Part shown: positions 8,443-18,187 of the stretch, one piece after another
Layout: the number at the start of each line of letters is the position of its first letter
How positions within the stretch are numbered: the first letter of the stretch is position 1
Assembly (NCBI RefSeq): GCF_040100845.1
Contig: NZ_JAZHSH010000001.1
Location: 620,001-684,000 of the forward strand
Reading direction: 5' to 3'
DNA length: 64,000 bases
DNA from: Chengkuizengella sp. SCS-71B
Lineage (GTDB): Bacteria; Bacillota; Bacilli; Paenibacillales; KCTC-33759
The notes under the pieces: model-generated
Databases searched by the model: none
What the model was told of the DNA's origin: nothing
Seen by the model: the letters and a program-made list of their open reading frames with translations, nothing else
Position numbers and translations under genes: made by a program

Positions 8443-9672
8443 TCACTTCGCTCTTTGTAGTTGAAAAACTTCCTTCCCATTTTTAAAAATAGCTTGCAAC
8501 AAAGAGAACCAGATAGGGTAGTTGGGTCTTACTTTTTTCCCTAATCCAATTCTTTCTATTTGTTGTGCATACCATGTAGTTTCCAGTAAAGAGATATCAT
8601 CTATAAGTCTAATACCTGTTTGTTTAGGTTTAATATCTATTTTTTGTATTTTATTTTGGTTTAATAAATTTGGAAGATCTGGACTTACTGCAAAAGGACG
8701 GGCTAAACCTATAAAGTCAGTTGCTTCAGAATGAAGTGCATTTTCCATTCCTTCTTTGCTTCTAAAACCACCTGTAACTAGTAGAGGAATATTTACGGAT
8801 TGACGGAGTTTTTCTGCAAAATCGAGAAAATAAGCTTCCCTTTTTTTAGTGCTCTCCTTAATATTACGACCTGTCATTTGAGGGCTTTCATATGACCCTC
8901 CAGAAATTTCTAATAGATCAACGCCTTCTTTTTCAAGATGTTCAGCAACATAGATAGATTCTTCCTCTGTAAAACCAGCTTTCATAAAATCTGCTGAATT
9001 CATTTTCACTGCAATAGGAAAAGCACCTGTAGTTTGACTACGTATTTCTCTATAAATTTCAATTAGAAATTTCATTCTACCATGAATATCACCACCCCAT
9101 TCATCTTTGCGATGGTTGTGCCGAGGGGATAAGAACTGACTAATCAAATACCCGTGTGCAGCATGAATTTGAACACCAGTAAAACCTGCTTTTTGTGCAA
9201 GTTTAGCGCTATAACCAAAACGTTGAATAATGTCTAATATCTCCTCATGTTTTAATTCTCTTGGAGGAGCTACAAAACGACCAATATCTCCTTCTAATGG
9301 GATCGCTGAAGGAGCAACAGATTCATCCGCCATTCCTTTAAATGTTTGTTTACCTGGATGATTTAATTGCATCCAAAGCTGTGTATTATTTTTAGACCCT
9401 CTTTTTGCCCATGTTTCTAAAAAGGGGAGAACATCCTCATTGTCTACAACGATATTTCTGGGTTCTGCTAAGGCTTTTCGATCTATCATTACATGACCAG
9501 TGATTACAATCCCTGCACCTCCATCTGCCCAGGCTTCATATAATTTGTATATTTTCTCATTTGGTTGAAAGTGAATGTTTGCAAGTGCTTCACTCATCGC
9601 AGCTTTGATTAAACGATTTTTTATGACTGTACCGTTTTTTAATGCAAACTCGTTAAATAATAGTGATTCCAT
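8443..9672 (-). CDS. NADH:flavin oxidoreductase, old yellow enzyme family
   Basis: A 409-residue cytosolic FMN enzyme of the OYE/NemA TIM-barrel family, expected to reduce activated alkenes, quinones or nitro compounds with NAD(P)H. Visible family segments are NHPGKQT, HAAHGYLISQFLSPRHNHR followed by DEWGG (substrate and flavin pocket), LEISGGSYE, and LLVTGGFRS near the FMN phosphate. The native electrophile is unknown. It follows a TetR-family gene on the same strand, and both are preceded by an identical 16-base operator, so it is probably the target of that repressor. Confidence 0.9.
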   Translation of the reverse strand: MESLLFNEFALKNGTVIKNRLIKAAMSEALANIHFQPNEKIYKLYEAWADGGAGIVITGHVMIDRKALAEPRNIVVDNEDVLPFLETWAKRGSKNNTQLWMQLNHPGKQTFKGMADESVAPSAIPLEGDIGRFVAPPRELKHEEILDIIQRFGYSAKLAQKAGFTGVQIHAAHGYLISQFLSPRHNHRKDEWGGDIHGRMKFLIEIYREIRSQTTGAFPIAVKMNSADFMKAGFTEEESIYVAEHLEKEGVDLLEISGGSYESPQMTGRNIKESTKKREAYFLDFAEKLRQSVNIPLLVTGGFRSKEGMENALHSEATDFIGLARPFAVSPDLPNLLNQNKIQKIDIKPKQTGIRLIDDISLLETTWYAQQIERIGLGKKVRPNYPIWFSLLQAIFKNGKEVFQLQRAK

Positions 9673-9749
9673 TTTCCATCACGCTCCTAAAGCTTCTTAT
9701 CGTAATTATTTGATTAAATTTAATTATCGGCATTCAAAAAACTACTTGT

Positions 9750-9765
9750 TTGAACGTTCATTCAA
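9750..9765 (-). promoter_or_regulatory. TetR operator before the flavin oxidoreductase
   Basis: TTGAACGTTCATTCAA, an imperfect palindrome of the TetR/AcrR type, lies 78 bases before the oxidoreductase start. The identical 16 bases recur at 10385-10400 before the regulator gene. Confidence 0.75.
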
Positions 9766-9781
9766 TTTATATTAAAAAAAT

Positions 9782-10360
9782 TTATGCTTTTTTTGATACA
9801 TATATCTCAAGCATTTTAGCAAAAGTCTCATAAGCTGAATCAGCCTCGAATTCTGGATCAACCATCATTTGCAATGATAATCCATCCATCACAGCGGTAA
9901 TAATTCTTGCTAGTCCTTGTATGTTTAGTTCTTCACTGATTGGGAGTCTAGATAGTTCATTTATCGTCTGCTCGCGATCCATCATTGAACTTCGAGTTAT
10001 TTCTTGAGCTCCTCTTTTTGAACGAAGACCAATCGCAAATAGCTCAAATCTTAGACGATGCCACTCTGGTTGATCCATCACTAATTGTTTAGGAACCTGT
10101 AACGCTTCATGAATAAAGTTATCAGACATAGGAATTTCAGAAAGCTTTGATAACTCTTCACTATACCTGCAACTTTCTTCATGAAACAACTCAAATAAAA
10201 GGTCTTCTTTACTTTCAAAGTAATAATTAATCAGCCCTTGAGCTACCCCAGCTTCTTTGGCAATCTGCTTCATTGAGGTTTTATCATATCCTTGTTCTGC
10301 TAACACTCTATATGCAGCATCTACTATTTTTTGTTTCGTATCGATGTCTTTCTTTTTCAT
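9782..10360 (-). CDS. TetR/AcrR family transcriptional regulator
   Basis: A 192-residue repressor. Residues 9-55 form the TetR helix-turn-helix: KQKIVDAAYRVLAEQGYDKT, then MKQIAKEAGVAQGLINYYF, with ESKEDLLFELF following. The rest is the helical ligand domain, which is variable; the inducer cannot be read from sequence. An operator 24 bases upstream (10385-10400) and an identical one before the downstream oxidoreductase argue for autoregulation and control of that enzyme. Confidence 0.9.
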   Translation of the reverse strand: MKKKDIDTKQKIVDAAYRVLAEQGYDKTSMKQIAKEAGVAQGLINYYFESKEDLLFELFHEESCRYSEELSKLSEIPMSDNFIHEALQVPKQLVMDQPEWHRLRFELFAIGLRSKRGAQEITRSSMMDREQTINELSRLPISEELNIQGLARIITAVMDGLSLQMMVDPEFEADSAYETFAKMLEIYVSKKA

Positions 10361-10384
10361 TTTTATATGTTACACCTTTCTTGA

Positions 10385-10400
10385 TTGAACGTTCATTCAA
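10385..10400 (-). promoter_or_regulatory. TetR operator before the regulator gene
   Basis: Same 16 bases (TTGAACGTTCATTCAA) as at 9750-9765, here 24 bases before the tetR-type start codon. Confidence 0.75.
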
Positions 10401-10584
10401 ACTTATCAGGATAAACACTTTGTGTCAAGTCAGTTCCATCTTTTGTTTGTGATAAAAACATTTAGATGATTGCTTTTGTTTCAAAGAATGGTACCATATG
10501 TTTTAGGCGAAAATAATATTTAAAATATACCTAACAGAGTGAAGAAACACACTAATATGAATAGAAATTGAGGTATTTATATAA

Positions 10585-12354
10585 ATGAAAGTGGTTGTAT
10601 CTACGTTAAATGCAAAATATATTCATTCTTGTCTTGCATTGAGATATTTAAAAGCATTTAGTGAAAAAGATTTTGATATACAGATGGCAGAATTTACGAT
10701 TAAAGATCCAGTCATGAACATTGTGTCTGATCTTTACCAAAAAGACGCGGATGTTATAGGTTTCTCCTGTTATATATGGAACATTGAAGAGACGATTACC
10801 GTAATTGAAATGTTAAAGAAAATAAAACCGGAGCTTAAAATTGTATTAGGCGGACCAGAAGTGTCTTATGACACTGATTATTGGATGAAGCGGATACCTG
10901 AGGTTGATTTTATTGTGATGGGTGAAGGGGAAGAGACTTTTCATCATTTATTAACAGAAATACAAAACGAACAAAAATATCACTTTGTATATGGCGCTGC
11001 ATATCGAAATAAAGAGGAAATCATCATTAATCCACCTCGACCTAAATTAAATTTAAATGAAATCCCTACTCCTTATCGATTTCAAGAAGATTTGCCTAAT
11101 GTAACGAATAGAATCGTGTATTTTGAAACGAGTAGAGGTTGTCCTTTTAGCTGTCAATTTTGTCTATCCAGTATCGAAGTTGGTGTACGTTATTTTGATA
11201 TGGAAAGAACGAAGGCGGATTTGTTATTTTTAATTGAATCGGGTGCCAAATTAATCAAATTCGTAGACCGAACATTTAACATTAAAAGAGATTATGCAAT
11301 GGAGGTTTTCGAGTTTTTGATTGAAAATCATCAGGGGTGTGTATTTCAGTTTGAGATTACTGCAGATATTATGCGTCCAGAAGTACTTGACTATTTATCT
11401 GAAAATGCACCTGAAGGCATCTTCCGTTTTGAAATTGGTGTACAGTCAACAAATGATGAAACAAATGATTTAATTCAAAGACGTCAAAACTTTGAAAAGC
11501 TTTCAAGAACGGTAACGAAGGTTAAGGAAAGTAAAAAAATAGATCAGCATTTAGATTTAATTGCGGGATTACCCAAAGAAGATTACACCTCTTTTCGAAA
11601 AACCTTTAACGATGTTTTTGAATTAAGACCAGAGGAATTGCAATTAGGTTTTTTAAAAATGCTTCGTGGAACAGGGATGCGTAATACAGCTCATAAACAC
11701 GGATACAAGTATATGGATCGAGCTCCATATGAAATGTTAGAAAATGATATTATGTCGTTTTCAGATATCGTTCGGATTAAAAGAGTAGAGGATGTATTAG
11801 AAAAATATTGGAATGCACATCGGATGGATCATACGTTAGAATATTTAATTCAACATGAATTTGATTCTGCTTTTGATTTTTTCCAAGAGTTCGGTGATTA
11901 TTGGGAAGAGCAAGGCTGGCAAAAAATTGGTCATCAGCTTGAAAACTTATTTACAAGGTTAATGTCATTTTTAAAACATCGCACCACGAAAAATATTGAA
12001 GTAATTGAAGGACTGATGAAATTAGACTATTTTCTAAACCATAAATATAAACCGCGTAAAATTTGGTGGGAACCAACGTTAGATAAAAAACAACATGCAC
12101 ACTTCATGAAGTGGATTGCTGAAAAACCTGAAGTCGTATCTGATTCATTTGCCAAATTAAATATGAGTGAAAAAGAGATGTTTAAACACGTTGTACTTGA
12201 AGTTCTACCATTTAATTATGAAGCTTTTATAGATGAAGGGATCGTTCATACCGAAACTTGTACTTTATTAATAGTAAGTTTTCAAACAGGTGTTAGTAAA
12301 TTAACAGAGGCTTACACAGTGGATTTAAAGGATGGACTTCAATTACAAGTTTAA
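10585..12354 (+). CDS. B12-binding domain radical SAM protein (DUF4080 type)
   Basis: A 589-residue protein with an N-terminal cobalamin-binding Rossmann domain (about 1-135; VVVSTLNAKYIHS, GFSCYIWNIEET, IVLGGPEVS). A radical SAM barrel follows, whose cluster motif CPFSCQFC gives the CxxxCxxC cysteines. The C-terminal half, with many aromatic and charged residues, matches the DUF4080 layout. It probably performs SAM- and possibly cobalamin-dependent chemistry on an unknown substrate. Bacillus homologues are uncharacterised. A GAGG lies about 12 bases before the ATG, a weak ribosome site. No neighbour suggests a pathway. Confidence 0.88.
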   Translation: MKVVVSTLNAKYIHSCLALRYLKAFSEKDFDIQMAEFTIKDPVMNIVSDLYQKDADVIGFSCYIWNIEETITVIEMLKKIKPELKIVLGGPEVSYDTDYWMKRIPEVDFIVMGEGEETFHHLLTEIQNEQKYHFVYGAAYRNKEEIIINPPRPKLNLNEIPTPYRFQEDLPNVTNRIVYFETSRGCPFSCQFCLSSIEVGVRYFDMERTKADLLFLIESGAKLIKFVDRTFNIKRDYAMEVFEFLIENHQGCVFQFEITADIMRPEVLDYLSENAPEGIFRFEIGVQSTNDETNDLIQRRQNFEKLSRTVTKVKESKKIDQHLDLIAGLPKEDYTSFRKTFNDVFELRPEELQLGFLKMLRGTGMRNTAHKHGYKYMDRAPYEMLENDIMSFSDIVRIKRVEDVLEKYWNAHRMDHTLEYLIQHEFDSAFDFFQEFGDYWEEQGWQKIGHQLENLFTRLMSFLKHRTTKNIEVIEGLMKLDYFLNHKYKPRKIWWEPTLDKKQHAHFMKWIAEKPEVVSDSFAKLNMSEKEMFKHVVLEVLPFNYEAFIDEGIVHTETCTLLIVSFQTGVSKLTEAYTVDLKDGLQLQV

Positions 12355-12566
12355 ATTCACATTAAAGAAATGATTTTAAAAAAAGGAATTAATGACTCAC
12401 TATGGAAATAAATTTAGGTAAGAAATAATCAATGAAAAAATTATCAGCATGGCGAATGACAAAAATCAGATTTGATTATAGAGATATCCTCTATGATTGA
12501 TGTTAGTTTTTTCTCCTATGATCATCATCAAGATTAAGGAATAAAAAAAAACTGAGGGGGGATACA

Positions 12567-12611
12567 ATGGAATTTGTGAAGATTCTATTCGCTTTTATAT
12601 GGGATAATTAA
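12567..12611 (+). CDS. 14-residue hydrophobic peptide, copy 1
   Basis: ATG at 12567 follows GAGGGGGG at five bases and encodes MEFVKILFAFIWDN. A clear intrinsic terminator begins 17 bases after the stop, so this looks like a tiny complete transcription unit. A close relative, MEFLVGLFAFIWET, is encoded at 25039-25083 in the same arrangement. I do not recognise the family; a membrane-active or signalling peptide are the obvious ideas. The hybrid histidine kinase begins 130 bases downstream. The rest of the 12355-12741 gap shows no convincing gene. Confidence 0.55.
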   Translation: MEFVKILFAFIWDN

Positions 12612-12627
12612 GTACTTAATTGTGGAA

Positions 12628-12654
12628 AACGTCTATTTAACGTAGGCGTTTTTT
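12628..12654 (+). terminator. Terminator of peptide copy 1
   Basis: AACGTCTA and TAGGCGTT form an 8-bp stem (one G-T pair) with a 7-base loop, followed by TTTT. Confidence 0.8.
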
Positions 12655-12741
12655 AATTGACAAAAAATAAGTAGTATATTACATTCATTCATATAAATAA
12701 ATCTGCCAGAAATAATTTTGTTTTAAGGTAATAATTAGCAT

Positions 12742-15700
12742 ATGAGGTGGAAGATGAAAAAGAAACTAGTGGCTTTACTGCTATTAATATTAATTTCATT
12801 AATAATATTCGGATTGATAGCTCTATTTGTATCTTATTCTAAGCAAGAAACTCCGATTGCAAATAATGGAGTAATGGATTTGACGGATTGGAATTTTAAT
12901 GAGGAAGGAATAGTACACCTTAATGGAGAGTGGGAGTTTTATCCCCATCAATTACTCTATCCTACTGATTTTGAAGAAAGCCGGCAAGATGAGCTTAAAT
13001 CTCATTTTGTTTCTGTTCCTATGTTTTTTTGGTCCTATTATGATCTCGGAGATCAAACGATGAATACCTTTGGAAAAGGAACCTTTCGTTTAAAAATTAA
13101 AATAGATGAAATGGATAAGATTTTTGGTATTAAAACACATTATATAGTGGGATTAAATCAATTATTCGTAAATGGAGAATTATTAGCAACCGCTTCTAGT
13201 TTCGAGCCTTACGTTCGTTATTTTCCTATAAACAGTGATATTATTGAAATTATTTTGCAAGTGGAAAATGATAGTCATCCGGTTGGTGGTGGTCTCGCAA
13301 CTTCTCTAAAATTTGGAAATTTAGAGGAGGTATCACAACTAAGGGAAAAGTTGGTGATAGCAGATTGGATCACCATTAGTGTCTTTCTAATCATGGGACT
13401 TTACTTCCTAGGAATATTCTCTCAAAGAAATAAGGACTTCTTTTTACTGTATTTCTCACTATATTGTTTGTCCACAGCAGTATTTACCGCTATTCATGGT
13501 GAAGGAGTATGGCATACAGTTTTTCCTAACACGTTAGATTGGCTTATGATTAGGCTTCAGTTTATACCCTTCATGGTATCGAATCTATTTTTAATATTAT
13601 ATATTTATATGACATTTGAAAAATTGACATCAAAAAAGTTGATGTGGGTTGTAGTTTCAGTGGGCTTAAGCATTATACTATATGAAATGCTATTCCTAAA
13701 ATATATTCCGATTTGGTTACATCATTTTACTACCTTTTATATGTTTATTGCAATGTTATATGCAGTATATGTCATGATCTTAGCATTCTTAAAAAAAATG
13801 GAAGGTAGTGGTTATTTAATAGTAGGTGCAATTGCTATAAGTTTGTTTTTGATTGATGATTACTTTTTAAGGATACATGGGATTGACAGCTTTCTTACAT
13901 CCTTTCCTTTTGAGCCCTTCATCCTAATTTTAATGCTCGCCTTATTTATGTCTTTGCGTTATTCAAAAGCGTTCAAAAGAAATAAACAATTGTCCGAAGA
14001 ATTGATGAAAGTAGGTCAGGTGAAGGACGAATTTTTAGCTAAAACGTCTCATGAATTAAAAACACCGCTGCATGGTATCATGAACATCTCTTCCTTTTTA
14101 CTTGATGAAGGGGAAGGAAGAGTGTCAAAGAAGTATCATGAGAACCTTTCCCTCATTCATGACACCTCGATTAAGCTTTCTAATCTAGTGAATGATTTAA
14201 TCGATGTCACTCGCTTGAAAAATGGAGAATTAAGATTGCAGCCTACTACGGTAGATATGAAGGTGTCTGCTCAAATCGTATGTGATGTACTCACCTTTGA
14301 GGTTCAAGGGAAACCGATTCAATTGATGAATAACATCACGGAATCCGTCTTTGTGGTCGCAGATGAAAATCGTATTCGACAAATTTTATATAATTTAATT
14401 CAAAATGCCATCAAACATACGGAGAGTGGAACCATCACCATTTCTTGCAAACAAGTAGATGAATTGGTATATGTGTACGTCGAGGACACAGGGATCGGTA
14501 TACCCGAAGATAAAAGAGAAGAGATTTTTGGGTATTTTGAACAGTTGGATAAACTGTCACCGCAAAATGGGTATCAAAGTATGGGGTTAGGTTTATATAT
14601 TAGCAGACAGTTGATTAAGAAAATGAATGGTGAAATATGGGTGGATGGATCTCAGGTTGGAAGGGGGACAAGAATGGCTTTTACCTTGCTAAAAGCGGAA
14701 TATTTAGTACAAAAAGTGAGTAAGAATTCACTTCTTCAATCAGACAAGTCTTCCACTTCTACTTTATCATCAAAGTCTGATTTTGATACAATACAAACGT
14801 ATGATCAAACGATTCTCATTGTAGATGATGAACCTACTAATATTCAAGTACTGCTTCATTTATTATCTAAACAAGGGTATAACGTCATCACAGCATTTTC
14901 TGGTAAGGAAGCCTTAAGAAAGATGGATCAATACTCAAACATTGATCTTGCCATTTTAGATGTGATGATGCCGGTGATGTCGGGGATTGAGCTTTGTCGA
15001 GAGATTAGAGAAACGAATTCTTTACTTGAACTGCCGGTTTTATTTGCAACGGCAAAGGATCGACCAGAAGATATTGACTTAGGCTTTCAAGCAGGAGCGA
15101 ACGATTATATTACCAAACCGTTTGATTGCAGCACTATTTTAGCTAGAATCCATACCTTGCTTTCCATGAAAAGTTCAATGGAAGATGCGTTTCATAATGA
15201 AATGGCTTTTTTACAAGCGCAAATTAAACCGCATTTTTTATATAACGCAATGAGTAATATCATCTCTTTTTGTTACACAGATGGGCACAAGGCAGCCCAC
15301 TTGTTAAATCATTTAAGTCAATATTTACGCATGATTTATAGTACCAATCATAAGACGCAGTTTGTCCCTCTACATAGAGAAGTAGATTTAATTCAAGCGT
15401 ATGTTGAAATTGAAAAAGCCAGGTTTGATCGTTTTGAATTTAGTTATCACATCAATGAAGGTCTGGAAGACCATGTTGTTCCATCCCTTTGTATTCAACC
15501 ATTTGTAGAAAATGCGATTCGTCATGGACTTTTGGAAAAAGAAGGAGAGGGTCAGGTGACCTTAACTATTATTGAAAAAGATGAAAGTATTCAAGTGGTG
15601 GTAGAAGATAATGGTGTGGGGATGTCCGAGGATATTCTCAAACAGTTTGAACAAGGTGAAATCTACAACGCAGGCATCGGGATGACGAATATAAAGAAAC

Positions 15701-15792
15701 GATTAGCATCGATTTCGGGATCTGCTATTGAAGTAAATTCGGGAATAGATCAAGGTTCAAAGGTAACAATACGTTTACCTAAAGCAATGTAA
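12742..15792 (+). CDS. Hybrid sensor histidine kinase with two kinase cores (7TMR-DISM type)
   Basis: A 1016-residue membrane sensor. After an N-terminal membrane anchor (residues 8-32) comes an extracellular 7TMR-DISM-like domain (about 45-200, with HLNGEWEFYPHQL), then about seven membrane helices (208-410). A HisKA dimerisation helix carries His437 in SHELKTPLHG, followed by a HATPase (DENRIRQILYNLIQNAIKH, DTGIGIP). A receiver domain has Asp740 in LAILDVMMP. It ends with a LytS-type kinase core containing His831 (QIKPHFLYNAMSNI) and its own ATPase (FVENAIRHG). Start at 12742 has a weak site; ATG 12754 has AGGTGG only three bases away. No dedicated response regulator is adjacent. The ligand is unknown. 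Confidence 0.9.
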   Translation: MRWKMKKKLVALLLLILISLIIFGLIALFVSYSKQETPIANNGVMDLTDWNFNEEGIVHLNGEWEFYPHQLLYPTDFEESRQDELKSHFVSVPMFFWSYYDLGDQTMNTFGKGTFRLKIKIDEMDKIFGIKTHYIVGLNQLFVNGELLATASSFEPYVRYFPINSDIIEIILQVENDSHPVGGGLATSLKFGNLEEVSQLREKLVIADWITISVFLIMGLYFLGIFSQRNKDFFLLYFSLYCLSTAVFTAIHGEGVWHTVFPNTLDWLMIRLQFIPFMVSNLFLILYIYMTFEKLTSKKLMWVVVSVGLSIILYEMLFLKYIPIWLHHFTTFYMFIAMLYAVYVMILAFLKKMEGSGYLIVGAIAISLFLIDDYFLRIHGIDSFLTSFPFEPFILILMLALFMSLRYSKAFKRNKQLSEELMKVGQVKDEFLAKTSHELKTPLHGIMNISSFLLDEGEGRVSKKYHENLSLIHDTSIKLSNLVNDLIDVTRLKNGELRLQPTTVDMKVSAQIVCDVLTFEVQGKPIQLMNNITESVFVVADENRIRQILYNLIQNAIKHTESGTITISCKQVDELVYVYVEDTGIGIPEDKREEIFGYFEQLDKLSPQNGYQSMGLGLYISRQLIKKMNGEIWVDGSQVGRGTRMAFTLLKAEYLVQKVSKNSLLQSDKSSTSTLSSKSDFDTIQTYDQTILIVDDEPTNIQVLLHLLSKQGYNVITAFSGKEALRKMDQYSNIDLAILDVMMPVMSGIELCREIRETNSLLELPVLFATAKDRPEDIDLGFQAGANDYITKPFDCSTILARIHTLLSMKSSMEDAFHNEMAFLQAQIKPHFLYNAMSNIISFCYTDGHKAAHLLNHLSQYLRMIYSTNHKTQFVPLHREVDLIQAYVEIEKARFDRFEFSYHINEGLEDHVVPSLCIQPFVENAIRHGLLEKEGEGQVTLTIIEKDESIQVVVEDNGVGMSEDILKQFEQGEIYNAGIGMTNIKKRLASISGSAIEVNSGIDQGSKVTIRLPKAM

Positions 15793-16161
15793 GAACAAAT
15801 GATCTAAGGAGGGTGTTATTTACTATCACGCAATTAATATAATTATTGATTTACACAAGTATGTTTGGTATACTTGTCTTCTTATTATGGAAGGGAGTGA
15901 GGGTGAATAATGACTAATTTAATGAGGATAACCTTGGGAATTCAATGTATTGCCTCTCACTCATGCGGATTAAGAAATTAAGCCTCCTTAGTTATATTAA
16001 TGAAAAGAGCATGGCGTAAGTATATCTTTCGAAAAAGAACGTAATGGAAGTCACAAGGTTAATTTATATAACCCTGTGGCTTTTTTATGTCTAAATATTA
16101 TTAATTTTCAGTTATTCCTCATAAATGTTAGTCTAATAATTTATATCTGGAGGAAAAACAA
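15793..16161 (+). other. 369-base gap with a candidate 23-codon frame
   Basis: An ATG at 15910 behind GAGGGTG opens a frame ending at 15981 (MTNLMRITLGIQCIASHSC and four more residues). The ribosome site is good, but nothing else supports expression. AAGGAGGG at 15809 has no useful start after it. A terminator lies at 16050-16086. Confidence 0.3.
16050..16086 (+). terminator. Intrinsic terminator
   Basis: A 12-bp stem (GTCACAAGGTTA with TAACCCTGTGGC, one mismatch and one G-T pair) runs directly into TTTTTT. Confidence 0.8.
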
Positions 16162-17007
16162 ATGGCAAAAAAACCAGAATTTTTAACTAGGAGTTGTTAT
16201 TCAATGGGGAATTTATATCAGAATGTATTATTTAAACAAGAAAAAGTTAATGAAATGGAATTGGCATTAACTCAATTTAACTCAAAAAGGGCACTTTCTC
16301 GTGTTAATTCAAATTTAATACTCAAAAATTTAGGTGATTGTACATTAATAATCGATTCAAATGCACCAAATTCAATTTATTACAACCGTATCAAGGGGTT
16401 TGGAAATCATGATATAGACAAAGTTGATGATATTTTGGATACGTATTATTCCGAACGTATAACTCCTTGTTTCGATATGACTCCCAATAACATTAATTTT
16501 GAAGTATCTCAAGTATTAATGAATAAAGGGTTCTTTTGTTCTGAACAACTGGTATTCCTAGAACTAGAACCGTATTTTACGGAGTATGATCATCGAGAAA
16601 TTGAAATTGTTAGAGTAACTAAAAATAATGCAAAAGAATTTATTAATCTCATATTACTTTCAGATGGAAAGGAAGTAGAGAAAGATTTGATTGAAAAAAA
16701 ATCGGTATTTTTCTATCAGTCTAACTTTCAAAATTTCATAGCATATATAGATGGAGAAGCTGTAGGAATGGGCTCGCTTTTTATAAAAGGTGAGGAAGGA
16801 TATATTGCTAATGGATTTACCTTCCCACCCTACAGGGGTAGAAAAGTCCAAAAATCATTACTTCATTTTAGAATACAGGTAGCAAAAGAATTGGGATTAA
16901 CAAAGTTATATACAGATGTAGAATTCGGTTCTATAAGTCACAATAATCTGTTAAAGGTAGGATTTCAATCAATACTAACGAGTTCCTTTTGGATGAAAGC
17001 TAAATAA
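16162..17007 (+). CDS. GNAT family N-acetyltransferase
   Basis: A 281-residue protein with GGAGG nine bases before the ATG. The N-terminal half (1-145) is divergent. The C-terminal half has the acetyl-CoA fold: the central strand GEEGYIANGFTFPPYRGR with the R/Q-x-x-G-x-G/R-like pyrophosphate loop (YRGRKVQKSLL), then KELGLTKLYTDVEFGSISHNNLLKVGFQ, the usual GNAT end motif. Acceptor substrate unknown. A truncated IS110 transposase begins nine bases after its stop, so the original downstream sequence has been replaced. Confidence 0.8.
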   Translation: MAKKPEFLTRSCYSMGNLYQNVLFKQEKVNEMELALTQFNSKRALSRVNSNLILKNLGDCTLIIDSNAPNSIYYNRIKGFGNHDIDKVDDILDTYYSERITPCFDMTPNNINFEVSQVLMNKGFFCSEQLVFLELEPYFTEYDHREIEIVRVTKNNAKEFINLILLSDGKEVEKDLIEKKSVFFYQSNFQNFIAYIDGEAVGMGSLFIKGEEGYIANGFTFPPYRGRKVQKSLLHFRIQVAKELGLTKLYTDVEFGSISHNNLLKVGFQSILTSSFWMKAK

Positions 17008-17016
17008 AAATCATGA

Positions 17017-18132
17017 TTGAACCACTTCTTAGAGGAGGTTACAAAAGTATCAGGTGGGCTGAAACCTTCGGTTATCTTTGAGTCAACTGGTTCTTATCAT
17101 TCGCCTGTTGTCCAGTTTTTAGATGAACAAGACTATGTGTATATTATGGTGAATCCACTTGTGTCTCATCGCTCACGTAGTACAAATCTAAGAAAGGTAA
17201 AGACAGACCCTGTAGATGCGTATCAACTTTGCGAGCTTTTCTACAAGGAAGAGTTAGAACCTCATAGAAAAAGAGGACTTCAGTTATTAAATCTAAGAAA
17301 CCTAACCCGACAACAGGAAGCAATTGTAAGTGTCTCATCTCAAACAAAATTACAATTACAAACTCTATTAGACCAAGTATTCCCTGAATATCGAGGTGTT
17401 TTTGGAGATCTATATTCTAGAATCTCTTTAAATGTCCTTAATACATTTCCTACATCAGAGTCTGTATTAAAAGTATCTAATTCAGAGCTAACCGGCATCA
17501 TTTCATCCCTGTGTAAGAGTCGATCAAGTCAGTGGGCTGAAGAGAAAGCAGTGAAACTTATTGAGGCAGCTGAAAGAAATCCATTTCAACATAATATGTA
17601 CGACAGTCACATCTTTAATATTAAGATATTAATCAATATCATTCTTCAATACGAAGAGCATCTATCAAAGTTAGCAGCTGAAATAGATGCCCTCGCTGAA
17701 GAAATGGAAGAGTATAAGATAATCCAATCTATCCCTGGTATTGGAGAAAAAATTGCGGCAACAATCATCTCAGAAATTGGAGAGATAGAAAGGTTTAATC
17801 ACCCTAAAAAGTTAGTTGCATTTGCAGGAATAGACCCTAGTGTTTACTCTTCTGGTCGATTTACAGCTACTCAAAACAAAATTACTAAACGAGGATCTAG
17901 CCCATTAAGACGATCTCTATATATGGCTGTTAGGTGTGGAATTCGTGATTCCAGAAAGCAAAAGACAACTGATGAGATCATTGCAAGAAACAAGAAACTA
18001 CGAGAGTTCTATGATAAAAAACGCGATGAAGGTAAACCATTTAGGGTTGCGATTATCGCTTGTGTGAATAAGCTCTTACATTGGATCTATGCCTTATTAA
18101 AAAGCAAAACAACCTTCCAAGATATAAACTAG
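17017..18132 (+). mobile_element. IS110 family transposase, 5'-truncated
   Basis: The 371 codons match the common IS110 DEDD transposases of Bacillales: VIFESTGSYHSPVVQFL, KTDPVDAYQLCELFYKEELE, and the C-terminal transposase_20 domain IQSIPGIGEKIAATIISEIG with FAGIDPSVYSSGRFTA and KRGSSPLRRSLYMA. About 40 N-terminal residues, including the first catalytic aspartate (usual start G-[IL]-D-V-A-K), are missing. A TGA lies in frame directly before the nominal TTG at 17017, and no ribosome site precedes it. The element is therefore inactive. Its left junction abuts the end of the GNAT gene. Confidence 0.9.
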
Positions 18133-18158
18133 TTACTATATATAATCATAAATTACAA

Positions 18159-18187
18159 AACCTTCCAAACTGCATATTCGGAAGGTT
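18159..18187 (+). terminator. Hairpin at the right end of the IS110 remnant
   Basis: AACCTTCC and GGAAGGTT form an 8-bp stem with a 13-base loop, followed by ATTTG. It lies 27 bases after the transposase stop. Confidence 0.6.

Noticed and set aside
12432-12500. 22-codon frame MKKLSAWRMTKIRFDYRDIL...
   Set aside because: Only a weak AGG precedes it, no terminator follows, and it contains the small palindrome ATAGAG/CTCTAT. Not enough support for a gene.
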